Notes: generated by a model not told the origin, from the sequence alone. DNA of 64,000 nucleotides from Natrialbaceae archaeon AArc-T1-2 (GCF_030273315.1 NZ_CP127174.1:2790001-2854000), one strand, 5' to 3'. Counted from the first letter of the stretch, positions 44,413 to 53,743 are shown. Numbers and translations are program-made.

Positions 44413-44505
44413 ATGCCGATCGAGGGAGCGCCCTCGGTGACGGCGGTCCGCGGCGACGGGAGAAACAGCACGCTAATGACTGCGTGTTACCACTCCCCGA
44501 CATCG

Positions 44506-45714
44506 ATGGTCGAGACACCCACTGCATTCGACTTCGAGTACGTTCCGACCGAAATCGTATATGGGCGTGGCTGCGTCGCGAAACTCGGCGAGGTCCTCGA
44601 GGAGATCGGCTCGGAACGCGCGCTGGTCGTCTGCGGCTCGAACGTCGGCGCGAACCGGGACGTGATAGACCCCGTCACGACCGGGATCGGCGATCGGCTG
44701 GTCGGCGTCTTCGACGAAACGACGCCGGAGAAATCGCTCGAGACCGTCCTCGACGGCGTCGACGCGATCCACGACACCGACGCCGACGCCGTCGTCGGGC
44801 TCGGCGGCGGAAGCTCCCTGAACGTCGCTCGAGCGATGTGCTCGATCGCGCCACTGGACCGTCCTCGTGAGGACGTCGTCGAGGAGGTTCTCGAGACGCA
44901 GACGGTGCCGTCGCCCGCCGCGTCGACCGAACCGATCCCGAACGTCGCCGTCCCGACGACGATGCCGGGCGCTGACGTCTCCGCGGGCGGGAGCGTCTTC
45001 GTCGCCACGGAAGCGCACGCCCCCGATGCGGATCGAATCGCTGCCAATATCTCTGACTCGCGGCTCATGGCCGACGCGAACGTCTCCGATCCGGAGCTGT
45101 ACGCGACGACGCCGACTGACGTGCTCGCGTCCTCGGCGATGAACGGATTCGACAAGGGGATCGAAACGATCTACTCGCGGGAGACGACGCCGATCGCCAC
45201 CGCCCACGCAATCGAGGGACTTCGACACTACCGCGCCGGGCTGTCAAACCTCGTCGACGCCGCTGTCGACGATCCGGCGTACGACCACGCCGTGCTCGGA
45301 ACCCTGCTCGTACAGTACGGACGGAAGACGAACATCATCCACACGTTCGGGAACGGTATCTCTGGCCAGTACGACGTTCAACAGGGGGTCGTTCACGGTA
45401 TCGTGGCCCCGCACGTGCTTCGGTACGTATTCGACAACGCCGACGGCTCCCGACGCCGGATCGCAGACGGACTCGAGATCGACACCGCGGGCAAACGCGA
45501 CGACGCTGTTGCGGACGCGATCGTCGAGGACGTAATCGAAATTCGCGACGCGCTCGGACTCCCGACCCGTCTGAGAGACGTCGAGGGACTGACGCGCGAT
45601 CACGTCCGCGACGTCGCCGAGGCGATCCACGGCAACTACAAACACGCACGTAACCCGCCCGGTGTCGATCCCACCGTCGAGGAGATCGGTTCCGTGCTGC
45701 AGGCGGCCTGGTGA
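44506..45714 (+). CDS. Iron-containing alcohol dehydrogenase
   Basis: 402 residues from ATG 44506 (MVETPTAFDFEYVPTEIVYG); ATG 44476 is also in frame. NAD-binding GLGGGSSLNVARAM differs from the usual GGGSxxD by Asn for Asp. Metal-site residues lie in HAIEGLRHYR and HTFGNGISGQYDVQQGVVHG. It probably reduces or oxidises a small aldehyde or ketone; the Asp-to-Asn change may shift NADP preference. Convergent with the Usp gene. Confidence 0.88.
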   Translation: MVETPTAFDFEYVPTEIVYGRGCVAKLGEVLEEIGSERALVVCGSNVGANRDVIDPVTTGIGDRLVGVFDETTPEKSLETVLDGVDAIHDTDADAVVGLGGGSSLNVARAMCSIAPLDRPREDVVEEVLETQTVPSPAASTEPIPNVAVPTTMPGADVSAGGSVFVATEAHAPDADRIAANISDSRLMADANVSDPELYATTPTDVLASSAMNGFDKGIETIYSRETTPIATAHAIEGLRHYRAGLSNLVDAAVDDPAYDHAVLGTLLVQYGRKTNIIHTFGNGISGQYDVQQGVVHGIVAPHVLRYVFDNADGSRRRIADGLEIDTAGKRDDAVADAIVEDVIEIRDALGLPTRLRDVEGLTRDHVRDVAEAIHGNYKHARNPPGVDPTVEEIGSVLQAAW

Positions 45715-45753
45715 TTCGATACCCGGCGACGCTTCTGGCGAGTTCGCTCGTCG

Positions 45754-46650
45754 TCACTCGTCTCCGCCTGCTGGGACGCAAAACACGGGCACGTCGGCGT
45801 TTCGAACGACGTTCTCGGTGACGCTTCCCAGCAGGCGCCGTCTGATCCCTGACCGTCCGTGGGTACCCATCACGACGAAATCGATGTCGTTGTCGTCGAC
45901 GTACTCGAGGATCACCCGCGCCGGCGGACCGCTCGCGAGAGTCCCTCTGACGCTGACGCCCGCTTCGGTCGCCCGTTCTCGCACCGTCGCGAGCGCGTCC
46001 TCGCCGCGTTGCTCGAGCGCGGCGAAGAGTTCGTCGACCCCGTCGCCGGTCAGAAGCCGGCTCGTATCGGCCGAGTAGATCGCATGCCCTGTCGCGTCGT
46101 ACGTCTCGGCCAGGGCGATTCCCCACTCGACGGCGACGGTCGCCGGTTCGCTCCCGTCGGTCGGCAACAGGACGCTCCCGTAGCCACCGTCGCCCGTCGG
46201 CTCGGGCGACGCCGGCGGCACGGCGAGCACCGGCACGCTCACGGTCCGGAGGACGTTCTCGGTGACGCTGCCGAGCAGGGCTCGCTCGAGGCCGGTCCTC
46301 CCTTCCGTCCCCATCGCGACGACGTCGATTCCCTGCTCGTCGGCGTACGACTCGATGACCCTGGACGGAGCGCCGCGTTCGACGACCGTTTCGACCTCGA
46401 GGTCGGCGTCGACGTCGGCGGCGAGTGCCGCGACCGTCTCGACGGCCTCTTCGGCACTGCGTTCGAACGGCGAGTCCTCCTCGGCTGCGAGCATGCGCTC
46501 GGGGGCGTCGGCCTCGGTCGTGTCGACGACGGAGATGGTAGAGACATCGGCTCCGACCGTGCTGGCGAGTGCGAGGCCGTGTTTCGCGCCGGCGAGTGCA
46601 CCGTCGCTGCCGTCGGTGGGAATCAGTACTGACTCGATCGATCGGTTCAT
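45754..46650 (-). CDS. Universal stress protein with two Usp domains
   Basis: 298 residues from ATG 46650 (MNRSIESVLIPTDGSDGALAG); upstream in-frame codons do not look protein-like. Each half carries an ATP-binding motif of the type GTxGRxxxxxxLLGSVTENV (GTEGRTGLERALLGSVTENV and the second near residue 275). Dual-domain Usp proteins bind ATP and act in stress responses; the target is unknown. Another single-domain Usp is at 53312. Confidence 0.92.
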   Translation of the reverse strand: MNRSIESVLIPTDGSDGALAGAKHGLALASTVGADVSTISVVDTTEADAPERMLAAEEDSPFERSAEEAVETVAALAADVDADLEVETVVERGAPSRVIESYADEQGIDVVAMGTEGRTGLERALLGSVTENVLRTVSVPVLAVPPASPEPTGDGGYGSVLLPTDGSEPATVAVEWGIALAETYDATGHAIYSADTSRLLTGDGVDELFAALEQRGEDALATVRERATEAGVSVRGTLASGPPARVILEYVDDNDIDFVVMGTHGRSGIRRRLLGSVTENVVRNADVPVFCVPAGGDE

Positions 46651-46820
46651 GATGCGTGATATGACCTCCGTCGTAAAATAACGGTGGGAACCGACGAGGC
46701 GGCGGTCGGAGACTGACCCGCCAGCACGGTTTTCGGGCTCGCCACCCATGTGCCTCCATGACACGCACCGATATCATCTGACGCACACGTTCCGTCCGAG
46801 CAGGTGATCAGTAGCGTTCG

Positions 46821-47351
46821 TTACAAATCTCGCTGTCTCCCTTTCGGCACCATCGAGCGCAACTCGCCGTGGACGTAGAGTCCGACGCCGAGCGGTTCGC
46901 GGTCGCCACCGAGTTCGTGGGCGGCGATCAGGTAGCCCCAGTCGCCGTCCCAGGCGAGCTCCTGGTCTTCGCCGGCGACGAACCGACGGGCCTGCTCGCG
47001 GGAGAGTTCGATGACACACGTCCTGGCGTGGGCACCGAATCGCTGAACGAAGTCGGTGGTCGGCTTCCAGTGTTCCTGGCGCGTCCGCAGACAGGTCATT
47101 CCGAGCGCCTCGAGTTCGGCAGGCGAGGGTGACTCGCCGGCGTAGATCCAGATCTTGCCCGCGCCCTTCTCCCAGAACGTGTGCTCGTCGAACGTCTCGG
47201 GCGGAATGCCAAAGCGGTCCGCGAAGTACGCGAGGACGTCGCCACGGCTCACCCGCCCCTCGACGGTCCGTTCGGCGTCGGTCGCCGGGAGACGGTCGAA
47301 CTGCTGGCCGACGTTTTGCTCGAGTGCGTCGCTGTCGCCGTCCTCGCTCAT
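46821..47351 (-). CDS. DUF7122-like protein, PUA-like partner of an RNA methyltransferase
   Basis: 176 residues from ATG 47351 (MSEDGDSDALEQNVGQQFDRL). The body (DVLAYFADRFGIPPETFDEH, WIYAGES, PLGVGLYVHGELRSMVPKG) resembles the pre-PUA/PUA-like C-terminal domain joined to NOL1/NOP2-type methyltransferases elsewhere. The start overlaps the RsmB/NOP gene by 4 bp (ATGA). It is probably the RNA-positioning subunit of the same enzyme (inference from position and fold). Confidence 0.78.
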   Translation of the reverse strand: MSEDGDSDALEQNVGQQFDRLPATDAERTVEGRVSRGDVLAYFADRFGIPPETFDEHTFWEKGAGKIWIYAGESPSPAELEALGMTCLRTRQEHWKPTTDFVQRFGAHARTCVIELSREQARRFVAGEDQELAWDGDWGYLIAAHELGGDREPLGVGLYVHGELRSMVPKGRQRDL

Positions 47352-48259
47352 TCGGCGGTCACCTCCAGTTTCGCGACGAAGAACCCACCCGTGTCGTTCT
47401 GGTGGGGGTAGATCCGGGCCGCGTGCTCGAGACTCGGGTCGTACGTCTCGTTCTCCCACTCGGTGACCCCCGGCGAATGCTCGAGGTCGAGTTCGAAGGG
47501 AACGACCCGACAGTCCTCCCGGTCGAGGACGTGGTCGACGACGGCCTCGTTCTCCTCGGGGGCGAACGTACACGTCGAGTAGACGACGGTCCCGCCCTCG
47601 CGGGTGGCCTGGATCGCCCGTCGGAGAATGCCCTTCTGGATGCCCGCGACCGAGTGGACGTGATCCAGCGACCAGTCCTCGAGTGCGTCGGGGTTCTTCC
47701 GGATCGTCCCCTCACACGAGCAGGGGGCGTCGACGAGCGCGCGATCGAACTCGTCGAACGCGAGCGGTTTCAGCGAGTAGTTGCGAGCGTCCTGGTTCGT
47801 GACGGCCATCGCGGTCACGCCGAGGCGTTCGGCGTTGAACCGAAGCGCGGAGAGTCGACCGAGGTTGTTGTCGTTCGCCACGACGGTGCCGCGGTCGTCC
47901 ATCAGGGCGGCAAGTTGAGTCGCCTTCCCGCCGGGTGCGGCACAGGCGTCCCAGACCCGCTCGCCGGGCTCGGGATCGAGCACGACCGGCGGCACCGCCG
48001 AGACCTCCTCCTGGCCGTGGGTGAAGCCGTGGTAGGAGGTCCACGTCGACCCCGGTGAGTCCGTCTCGAGGCCCAGTACGCGGGGGTTCCAGTCGGCCTG
48101 CTCGTAGCCGACGCCTTCCTCCTCGAGGGTCGTCGTTGCCCGCTCGACGCTCGCTTTGATCGTGTTCACGCGCACGGCGATTCCCAGATCTCGCCGGCAG
48201 GCGGACAGAAACGCCTCGAAGTCGTCGATGACCGGCCGGTACCGCTCGAGTGACTCCAT
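47348..48259 (-). CDS. RsmB/NOP family class I SAM-dependent RNA m5C methyltransferase
   Basis: 303 residues from ATG 48259 (MESLERYRPVIDDFEAFLSA). SAM-binding VWDACAAPGGKATQLAAL, ALVDAPCSCEGTIRKNP with the catalytic PCS Cys, and YSTCTFAPEENEAVV with the second TC Cys. It makes 5-methylcytosine in tRNA or rRNA. No C-terminal PUA-like domain is present; that part is encoded by the next gene. Divergent from the zinc-ribbon gene at 48412. Confidence 0.92.
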   Translation of the reverse strand: MESLERYRPVIDDFEAFLSACRRDLGIAVRVNTIKASVERATTTLEEEGVGYEQADWNPRVLGLETDSPGSTWTSYHGFTHGQEEVSAVPPVVLDPEPGERVWDACAAPGGKATQLAALMDDRGTVVANDNNLGRLSALRFNAERLGVTAMAVTNQDARNYSLKPLAFDEFDRALVDAPCSCEGTIRKNPDALEDWSLDHVHSVAGIQKGILRRAIQATREGGTVVYSTCTFAPEENEAVVDHVLDREDCRVVPFELDLEHSPGVTEWENETYDPSLEHAARIYPHQNDTGGFFVAKLEVTAE

Positions 48260-48411
48260 CGCCCGCGGCTTCGCTCCCCCGGCGTTTGTGGGTTTCGAAG
48301 CGGCGACGATCGCCGGCAGTCGGCCGGATCTCGTTCCGACATACTGTAACAATCCTGTCAGAAACGCTTATTGGAGGGATCGTTGAACGAACGGATAGCT
48401 GGTTGATAACT

Positions 48412-49044
48412 ATGTCGAGAACGTCAGCGGAAACAACGGTAGTCTGTCACGTACGTGCCCCCCTGCTTCTCGAGCCGGTAGACCAGCAGGTAGAGACGCT
48501 CAACGAGTGCGAAAACGAGGGAACGATCGACACGGTATTGCTCCGAAGCTGGCCCAAGGAGGTGACGATCTCGTCGGAGAGTCCGTACCCGGAGGTGCTT
48601 GACGCGGTCGATCGGTTCGAACGGTGGGCAGACCGGCAGGGGGTGAGCATCTATCCCCCGTTTAGAGAGCGAACGCGTTCGACCCTGACCGAAGGGACGA
48701 AAGACGTGCTCGTGACCCCGATGCTGTGTCTCGCCGTCTACCGCGGTGACGAGCTGTACGGCGTGTTCCCACACTCCGACGGCGAGGAGACCTACACGGC
48801 CACCGATACGATCGCGACGCTTCGGACCGGCGAACTGCCCACGCCGATGGGATCGCCGGCGCTCGAGTCGCCGGAGCCGGACACCTGTCCGGAGTGTGAC
48901 GGTCGCCTCGTGAACGGTCAGGGCGTCTACGTCTGTCGCGACTGCGAGTGGATCGGCGAGACGATGTCCGACGGCCAGTACGTCCCGGTCTCGCTGTCAC
49001 CGGTGACGAGGCCGACGCGATCGCCGACCCTGCCCGAGACGTAA
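48412..49044 (+). CDS. Haloarchaeal protein with C-terminal zinc ribbon
   Basis: 210 residues from ATG 48412 (MSRTSAETTVVCHVRAPLLL). The N-terminal domain has alternating strand-helix pattern, a conserved PFRERTRSTLTEGTKDVLVTP block and CLAVYRGDELYGVFPHSDG. The C-terminus has a four-Cys ribbon (CPECDGRLV and VCRDCEWIG). A regulatory or adaptor role is conceivable. The function is unknown and no partner is adjacent. Confidence 0.72.
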   Translation: MSRTSAETTVVCHVRAPLLLEPVDQQVETLNECENEGTIDTVLLRSWPKEVTISSESPYPEVLDAVDRFERWADRQGVSIYPPFRERTRSTLTEGTKDVLVTPMLCLAVYRGDELYGVFPHSDGEETYTATDTIATLRTGELPTPMGSPALESPEPDTCPECDGRLVNGQGVYVCRDCEWIGETMSDGQYVPVSLSPVTRPTRSPTLPET

Positions 49045-49128
49045 GCGTCTGTTTTCGTTCCCGAATCGATCCGAGTCCGTCCCGGCGATATCACAACCTC
49101 TTTTCAGCTGCTCGGTTATCTCTCGTCC

Positions 49129-49959
49129 ATGGAGCCCGACATCGGTCCCGAAGACTGTCCGACGGTCGACGGCATACCGCGGCTCGGACTCGGCACCTAC
49201 CGGAACACCGATCCGGATCAGTGTACAGAGAGCGTCCGGACCGCCCTCGAGCTCGGCTATCGGCACGTCGACACGGCGGCGATGTACGACAACGAGGTCG
49301 CCGTCGGCGAGGGGATCCGACAGGCCGCCGTCGACCGCGAGGAGGTCTTTCTCGCGACCAAGCTCTGGTATACGGACCTCGGTCGTGGCGACGTTCGCGA
49401 GGCCGCTCGAGCGAGTCTCGACCGGCTGGGTGTCGACGCGGTCGACCTCTTGTACGTCCACTGGCCGACCGAGACGTACGTCCCCGACGAGACCCTGCCG
49501 GCGTTCGCCGAGCTGTACGACGATGGACTGATCGACCGAATCGGCGTGAGTAACTTCTCGCCGGAACTGCTCGAGGAGGCGATCGACGTCTGTGACGCCC
49601 CCATCGCCGCGAACCAGGTCGAGATGCACCCGCTATTGCCACAGCGAGAGCTACGCGAGGCCTGCGACCGCCACGACGTCGAGCTCGTCGCGTACACGCC
49701 GATCGCTCGCGGCGCCGTCTTTGACGTTCCTGCGATCCAGGACGTCGCGTCGAAACACGGCGTCAGCGAAGCGCAGGTCAGCCTCACCTGGCTGCGCGAG
49801 AAAGGCGTCACGGCGATCCCCAAAGCGACCGGACGAGACCACATCGCTGACAACTGGGCGTCGCTCGCCCTCGAGCTCGACGACGAGGACGTCGCGGCGA
49901 TCGACGGCGTCGACCGGCGACGTCGCGAGGTCGACCCGAGCTTTGGCCCCTGGAACTGA
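49129..49959 (+). CDS. Aldo/keto reductase
   Basis: 276 residues. AKR catalytic tetrad visible: Asp and Tyr in VDTAAMYDNE, Lys in LATKLWYTD, His in LLYVHWPTET. Also GVSNFSPELLEEAI and IPKATGRDHIADNW, the NAD(P)H phosphate-binding region. AKR3/AKR5-like soluble enzyme reducing aldehydes or ketones with NAD(P)H. Monocistronic, with a short leader. Substrate not evident. Confidence 0.93.
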   Translation: MEPDIGPEDCPTVDGIPRLGLGTYRNTDPDQCTESVRTALELGYRHVDTAAMYDNEVAVGEGIRQAAVDREEVFLATKLWYTDLGRGDVREAARASLDRLGVDAVDLLYVHWPTETYVPDETLPAFAELYDDGLIDRIGVSNFSPELLEEAIDVCDAPIAANQVEMHPLLPQRELREACDRHDVELVAYTPIARGAVFDVPAIQDVASKHGVSEAQVSLTWLREKGVTAIPKATGRDHIADNWASLALELDDEDVAAIDGVDRRRREVDPSFGPWN

Positions 49960-50046
49960 TCGACTCCCGACCCGTCGTTGTACCCAACTGTCTTCGTGCC
50001 GTGAAAAACCCGAAAGTTAACGGTACCCCGCAAGTTGTGATCCGGT

Positions 50047-50796
50047 ATGGCTACCCGCGCACGAAGCGGCGGTGGTGGTGGTATCGTCGGCGCGGTGAGG
50101 GTCGACCTCGAGCGTCTGTACGGGGCGTGGATGGAACTGGCCTTCCCGCGCCAGCGCGGCCGCGGCCACTCCGTGATGGGCAAGTGGAAACCGGAGACTC
50201 TCCCCCAGACGGTCGCGTACCGGTTCTGGAGCACCCTGGGCGTGCTCGGGCTCGTCGTCCTCTATCCGCTGACGGTGTTTGGCTTTGCGACTCGCTACTA
50301 CGCGAGAAAACTCGACTCGACGACGACGCGACTGGGGATCGCCGGCGTAACCGGTCTCGCGATCCTGATCTGGGGAGCGTTGACCGTCCTCGCTCACATC
50401 CAGCTTCCGTTCGATGCGTTTCTCGCCGTCGCCGCGGCGAGCGTCGCCGCGGTCGTCTCGGCAGCGCTCGCGGCGACGTTCTCGAAAGTCGGCGGCCGCG
50501 GGACGTCGGTCGCGCTCGCGTATCCGTTCGCGATGACCGCGATCTTTCTCCCGCCGGTCGTCGCCGCACTCGTCACGCCGTCGCTCGAGCCGTACGTCCT
50601 CGAGCCGAGCTACGACTTCGCCGCCTGGTTGCTCGATACCGTCCTGTTCGTCGGCGGACTCAACGACTACCTCCGGACCAACTACGAACTCGAGGGCGTC
50701 GCCTACGCGGCGATGTGGGTCGGATTCTCGTTTCCGCTCGGCTGGTTCCTCGGCGGACTCGTCGCGCTGGCGAATCTCGTCCGACCCTCGGAGTGA
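50047..50796 (+). CDS. Polytopic membrane protein of unknown function
   Basis: 249 residues: a basic N-terminus of about 50 residues, then five to six membrane helices (LGVLGLVVLYPLTVFGFATR; LAILIWGALTVLAHI; FLAVAAASVAAVVSAALAA; FAMTAIFLPPVVAALV; a final pair near the C-terminus). Conserved among haloarchaea but with no named family that I recognise. The stop codon abuts a mobile-element-like repeat. Confidence 0.72.
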   Translation: MATRARSGGGGGIVGAVRVDLERLYGAWMELAFPRQRGRGHSVMGKWKPETLPQTVAYRFWSTLGVLGLVVLYPLTVFGFATRYYARKLDSTTTRLGIAGVTGLAILIWGALTVLAHIQLPFDAFLAVAAASVAAVVSAALAATFSKVGGRGTSVALAYPFAMTAIFLPPVVAALVTPSLEPYVLEPSYDFAAWLLDTVLFVGGLNDYLRTNYELEGVAYAAMWVGFSFPLGWFLGGLVALANLVRPSE

Positions 50797-50963
50797 TACT
50801 GTCGGACAGAAGTACGTAAACGAAAGAAGACGACAATCGGGACAGCCGACGAAACAGCGGGCGCGAAGAACGGGACTGCTGTCCCGTGATGAGCGCCCGG
50901 ACACTGAAACACCGTGTTCGATACTGGCGGGCGAAAATCCGCCAGGATTTTCGTCCGACAGTA
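50797..50963. repeat. 167-bp MITE-like element with IS630-type ends
   Basis: TACTGTCGGAC at 50797-50807 and GTCCGACAGTA at 50953-50963 are perfect inverted ends bounded by TA. The left 30 bases align well with the left end of the IS630 element at 59339 (TACTGTCGG...AAGTA...AAACGA). The interior has hairpins ACGGGACTGCTGTCCCGT and GAAAATCCGCCAGGATTTTC, the second near the right end. No coding content; a deletion derivative of an IS630 element is likely. Confidence 0.7.
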
Positions 50964-51071
50964 TGAGTCGGAACGTCCAATTGTTGCCCTCGAGTCGTCC
51001 TCGATCTGCCGAATCCGAACGTACTGCCGGTTCCCGATACCATTAGGAGAACTGACTGCTAACGCTTGCGT

Positions 51072-51266
51072 ATGGAACTCGACCTGCCGAAGACCGTCGT
51101 CGCGTTCGTCTTGGTCGTCGCGATCGGAACAGGTGCACTGTTGACGATGCCGATGGGTATGACGACCGACACCGTGTTGATGATGGTGACGCCGTCGATG
51201 GTGATCTTCGGGCTGATCACCCTCGCGATCGGCGTCGCACACGGACAGTACCGGGCGACGAACTGA
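51072..51266 (+). CDS. Small haloarchaeal membrane protein (DUF7333-like)
   Basis: 64 residues from ATG 51072 (MELDLPKTVVAFVLVVAIG). Two membrane helices (VVAFVLVVAIGTGALLTMP and MVIFGLITLAIGVAHG). Single-unit gene convergent with the PAPS reductase-like gene, 3 bp apart. Function unknown; family name tentative. Confidence 0.7.
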   Translation: MELDLPKTVVAFVLVVAIGTGALLTMPMGMTTDTVLMMVTPSMVIFGLITLAIGVAHGQYRATN

Positions 51267-51269
51267 CCG

Positions 51270-52241
51270 TTACATGTACCCGAGGTCGCGCAGACGCTGC
51301 ATCAGGTCCTCTTTGTCCTGGGCGCGGCCGGCGCGTTCGGTCGTCTCTGCGAGATCCTGGAGCCAGGCTGGTTCCTCGTCGCTTTTCTCGGTGGAGACCT
51401 CGCTGCCAAGCGACCGGAAGCCGGCGAAGTACTTCGGCGAGACGGGGATGTCCTCCTGTGTGAGGTCGTTCGGAAGGTCGTCGGCGCTTTCTGGCACGTA
51501 GCCGTCGTCGGGGAACTCGGGGACGGTGTCGGGAACGACGTAGTTCCAGAACGCCTCCCAGACGGCGGTCTCGTCGAACTGGAGGATGGGCTGGATACGG
51601 TCGTGAGGCGGGTAGATCTCGGGGTCGTGTCGCGGCGAGAAGAACGTCTCGTCGGCGCGGGCCTCCTGTTCGTCCCAGCGCACGCCCGAGATGACGCCAT
51701 CGACGTCGTACTCCTCTAAGGCGTTGTTCAGGGCGACGGTCTTCAGCAGATGGTTACCGACGTACGTATCGAGCAAGAACGGGAACGTCTCCTCCTCGTA
51801 CTCGAGGATCTCGCGGACGTGATGGTGGTTGTGCTCTGAGAGGGCGTCGACCGGGATGTCGTCGCCGGGCGTAAGGTCGTGTTCGTCGACGTACTCGCCG
51901 ACGTCCTCGTTGCGGGCGTAGACGACCTCGAGGTCCCACTCCTCGGCCCAGCGGGAAACGAAGCTGTGAATGTCCTCGAAGTGCTGGAAGTGGTCGATGA
52001 AGATCGCCGTCGGCAGGTCGTAGCCGTACTCCTCGGCGACTTCTTTCATGAAATAAAGCGTCAGCGTCGAGTCCTTGCCGCCGGTCCACATCACCGCCGG
52101 GTTCTCGTACTCCTCGAGTCCCGTGTGGGTGACCTCGATCGCTTTCTCGATTTTGTCCTCGAGACGCAGGTAGTCTTCGGGATCTTCGCCAGCACCGTCT
52201 TGGTAGTCGACGTCGACGTAGTCGGGAAAGTTCTCGGGCAT
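51270..52241 (-). CDS. Phosphoadenosine phosphosulfate reductase family (PP-loop) protein
   Basis: 323 residues. The ATP-binding PP-loop is in AVMWTGGKDSTLTLYFM, followed by FIDHFQHFEDIHSFV and GVRWDEQEARADETFF with the family R-x-E region. It resembles haloarchaeal CysH/CysD-like proteins. The classic C-terminal Cys pair of PAPS reductase is absent in the tail (ERAGRAQDKEDLMQRL), so sulfate reduction is not assured; an adenylating role is possible. No other sulfur genes adjoin. Confidence 0.85.
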   Translation of the reverse strand: MPENFPDYVDVDYQDGAGEDPEDYLRLEDKIEKAIEVTHTGLEEYENPAVMWTGGKDSTLTLYFMKEVAEEYGYDLPTAIFIDHFQHFEDIHSFVSRWAEEWDLEVVYARNEDVGEYVDEHDLTPGDDIPVDALSEHNHHHVREILEYEEETFPFLLDTYVGNHLLKTVALNNALEEYDVDGVISGVRWDEQEARADETFFSPRHDPEIYPPHDRIQPILQFDETAVWEAFWNYVVPDTVPEFPDDGYVPESADDLPNDLTQEDIPVSPKYFAGFRSLGSEVSTEKSDEEPAWLQDLAETTERAGRAQDKEDLMQRLRDLGYM

Positions 52242-52345
52242 GAGCTGTAATTAGATATAATTAGGAGCGTAAAACGCTTTGGGACGCCGGAAACCTCTGT
52301 CGGTACTGTGAACTCGCCGGCCGGCGACTCCCGGAGTCGCGCCGG

Positions 52346-52876
52346 TCAGCCGTCGGAGCCGGTCAGCTTGTACCGCGCTTCCGCGACGACCGCGTCGCCC
52401 ATCTCGAAGACGTTCTCGATCCTGTCTTCGCCGTCGGGATCGAGCGCGTCGGGATCGCCATTGGCGTCTTCGACCCACTCGTAGCCGACCTCGACGTCGT
52501 TGAGAACGAGCCACAGCCCCGTGAGCGTATCGGAGAGCTGTCGGCCGTCGACGTCCCACTCCTCGTCGTCGGCAGTCGCGGTAAACCCCCACTCGTCGAT
52601 CTCGGCCTCGAGTGGCGCAACCTCCGCGTCGTACTCCCCGAGCAACGCGTCGGCCTCGGCGGCGACCTCGACCAGCTCGTCGGTCCCCGCCTCTGCGGGC
52701 TCTTCGAGCCACGCGTCGAACGCGATCTGGGCCGTCTCGACGGTCGAGACAGCATCGTCCATCCAGGCCCGGACGGTCTGCCAGTCGTCGGGTGGGCCGT
52801 TTCCGAAGCCAGTACACCCTGCAAGCGAGAGCGAGAGTCCGCCACCGATCGCGGCCACGAGTTGCCGTCGGTGCAT
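52346..52876 (-). CDS. Haloarchaeal Tat lipoprotein of unknown function
   Basis: 176 residues from ATG 52876 (MHRRQLVAAIGGGLSLSLAGC). RR with lipobox LAGC gives Tat export and lipid anchoring. The mature part is an acidic helical domain (AWMDDAVSTVETAQIAFDAW, EVAAEADALLGEYDAEVAPL). No cofactor motif. Function unknown. Confidence 0.78.
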   Translation of the reverse strand: MHRRQLVAAIGGGLSLSLAGCTGFGNGPPDDWQTVRAWMDDAVSTVETAQIAFDAWLEEPAEAGTDELVEVAAEADALLGEYDAEVAPLEAEIDEWGFTATADDEEWDVDGRQLSDTLTGLWLVLNDVEVGYEWVEDANGDPDALDPDGEDRIENVFEMGDAVVAEARYKLTGSDG

Positions 52877-52988
52877 GCGCTGCACCGGTCGCTACGGCGT
52901 AATGAGTGTTTGGAAAATAGAGTCACTATCAGCCGTCGTCGCATTCGGGGACTCACGGAGAACGTGTCGACCATCGGACGTCCATCGG

Positions 52989-53195
52989 TCAACGACTTCG
53001 GATAGCGATGATAAATCCGCCGACCCTGATTACGATAATCGCAAAGACAGCAATAGCGAACGCTGCCATGATCACGTCCACGACGGTAAACTCTCCGCCG
53101 GTGAGAGCCCAGGCCCCACCCAGAATTACCACTGCGACGACGAGTACGGCCACGAAACGGAACAGGTCTTTCATGTCCATCGTGCCATCGGCCAT
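52989..53195 (-). CDS. Small membrane protein
   Basis: 68 residues with two membrane helices (LFRFVAVLVVAVVILGGAW and VIMAAFAIAVFAIIVIRVGG). Lies between the lipoprotein and Usp genes; unknown function. A start at ATG 53177 (MDMKDLFRF) is also possible. Confidence 0.6.
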   Translation of the reverse strand: MADGTMDMKDLFRFVAVLVVAVVILGGAWALTGGEFTVVDVIMAAFAIAVFAIIVIRVGGFIIAIRSR

Positions 53196-53311
53196 CCTGA
53201 ATCCGATGTGACGCTGTGTACCGTGATAAAACGTACGTATAGCTAAAGTTAAGATTCGTTTGGATGGTTCAGTGTTTTTCCGGATATCTTCACGATAGCC
53301 CTACGAAGGAC

Positions 53312-53743
53312 TCACGCCTCTCGGACGACGAACACCGGGGTCGCCGCGTCGTCGACGACCCGTTCGGAGACGCTACCCATCGAGAACTGCTTCTCCCGTG
53401 CGCTTTTCCCGTGGGTACCGATGGTGATCAGGTCGATGTCTTCCTCGTCGGCGTACTCGAGAATCGTCTTCGACGGCGTCCCGCGTCGAACCGATTCGGT
53501 GGTCTCGAGGCTGGCCTCGGCGGCCCGGTCGGCGACGGCGGCGACGGCGTCTTCGCCCTCGTCCTCGAGTTTCGTTTCGATCTCCGTACGCGTCTCGTCG
53601 GTCGCCGCCTGCAGGATTCGGGTATCGATCACGTACAGCGCGTGGATCGTCGCGTCGTTGTCCGCGGCGATCGGGATCGCGTGCTCGAGGGTCTGTGCGA
53701 CGGTGGCGCTGCCGTCCGTCGGCACGAGGACGTCGTCGTACAT
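53312..53743 (-). CDS. Universal stress protein (single domain)
   Basis: 143 residues from ATG 53743 (MYDDVLVPTDGSATVAQTLE); ATG 53755 would add four residues. ATP-binding GTHGKSAREKQFSMGSVSERV and the terminal strand TPVFVVREA. Binds ATP in stress adaptation. Divergent from the cupin gene (87 bp between starts). Confidence 0.94.
   Translation of the reverse strand: MYDDVLVPTDGSATVAQTLEHAIPIAADNDATIHALYVIDTRILQAATDETRTEIETKLEDEGEDAVAAVADRAAEASLETTESVRRGTPSKTILEYADEEDIDLITIGTHGKSAREKQFSMGSVSERVVDDAATPVFVVREA

Noticed and set aside
50797-50963. Small RNA gene
   Set aside because: The hairpins fit, but the TA-bounded inverted ends make a MITE the better explanation; no promoter is evident.
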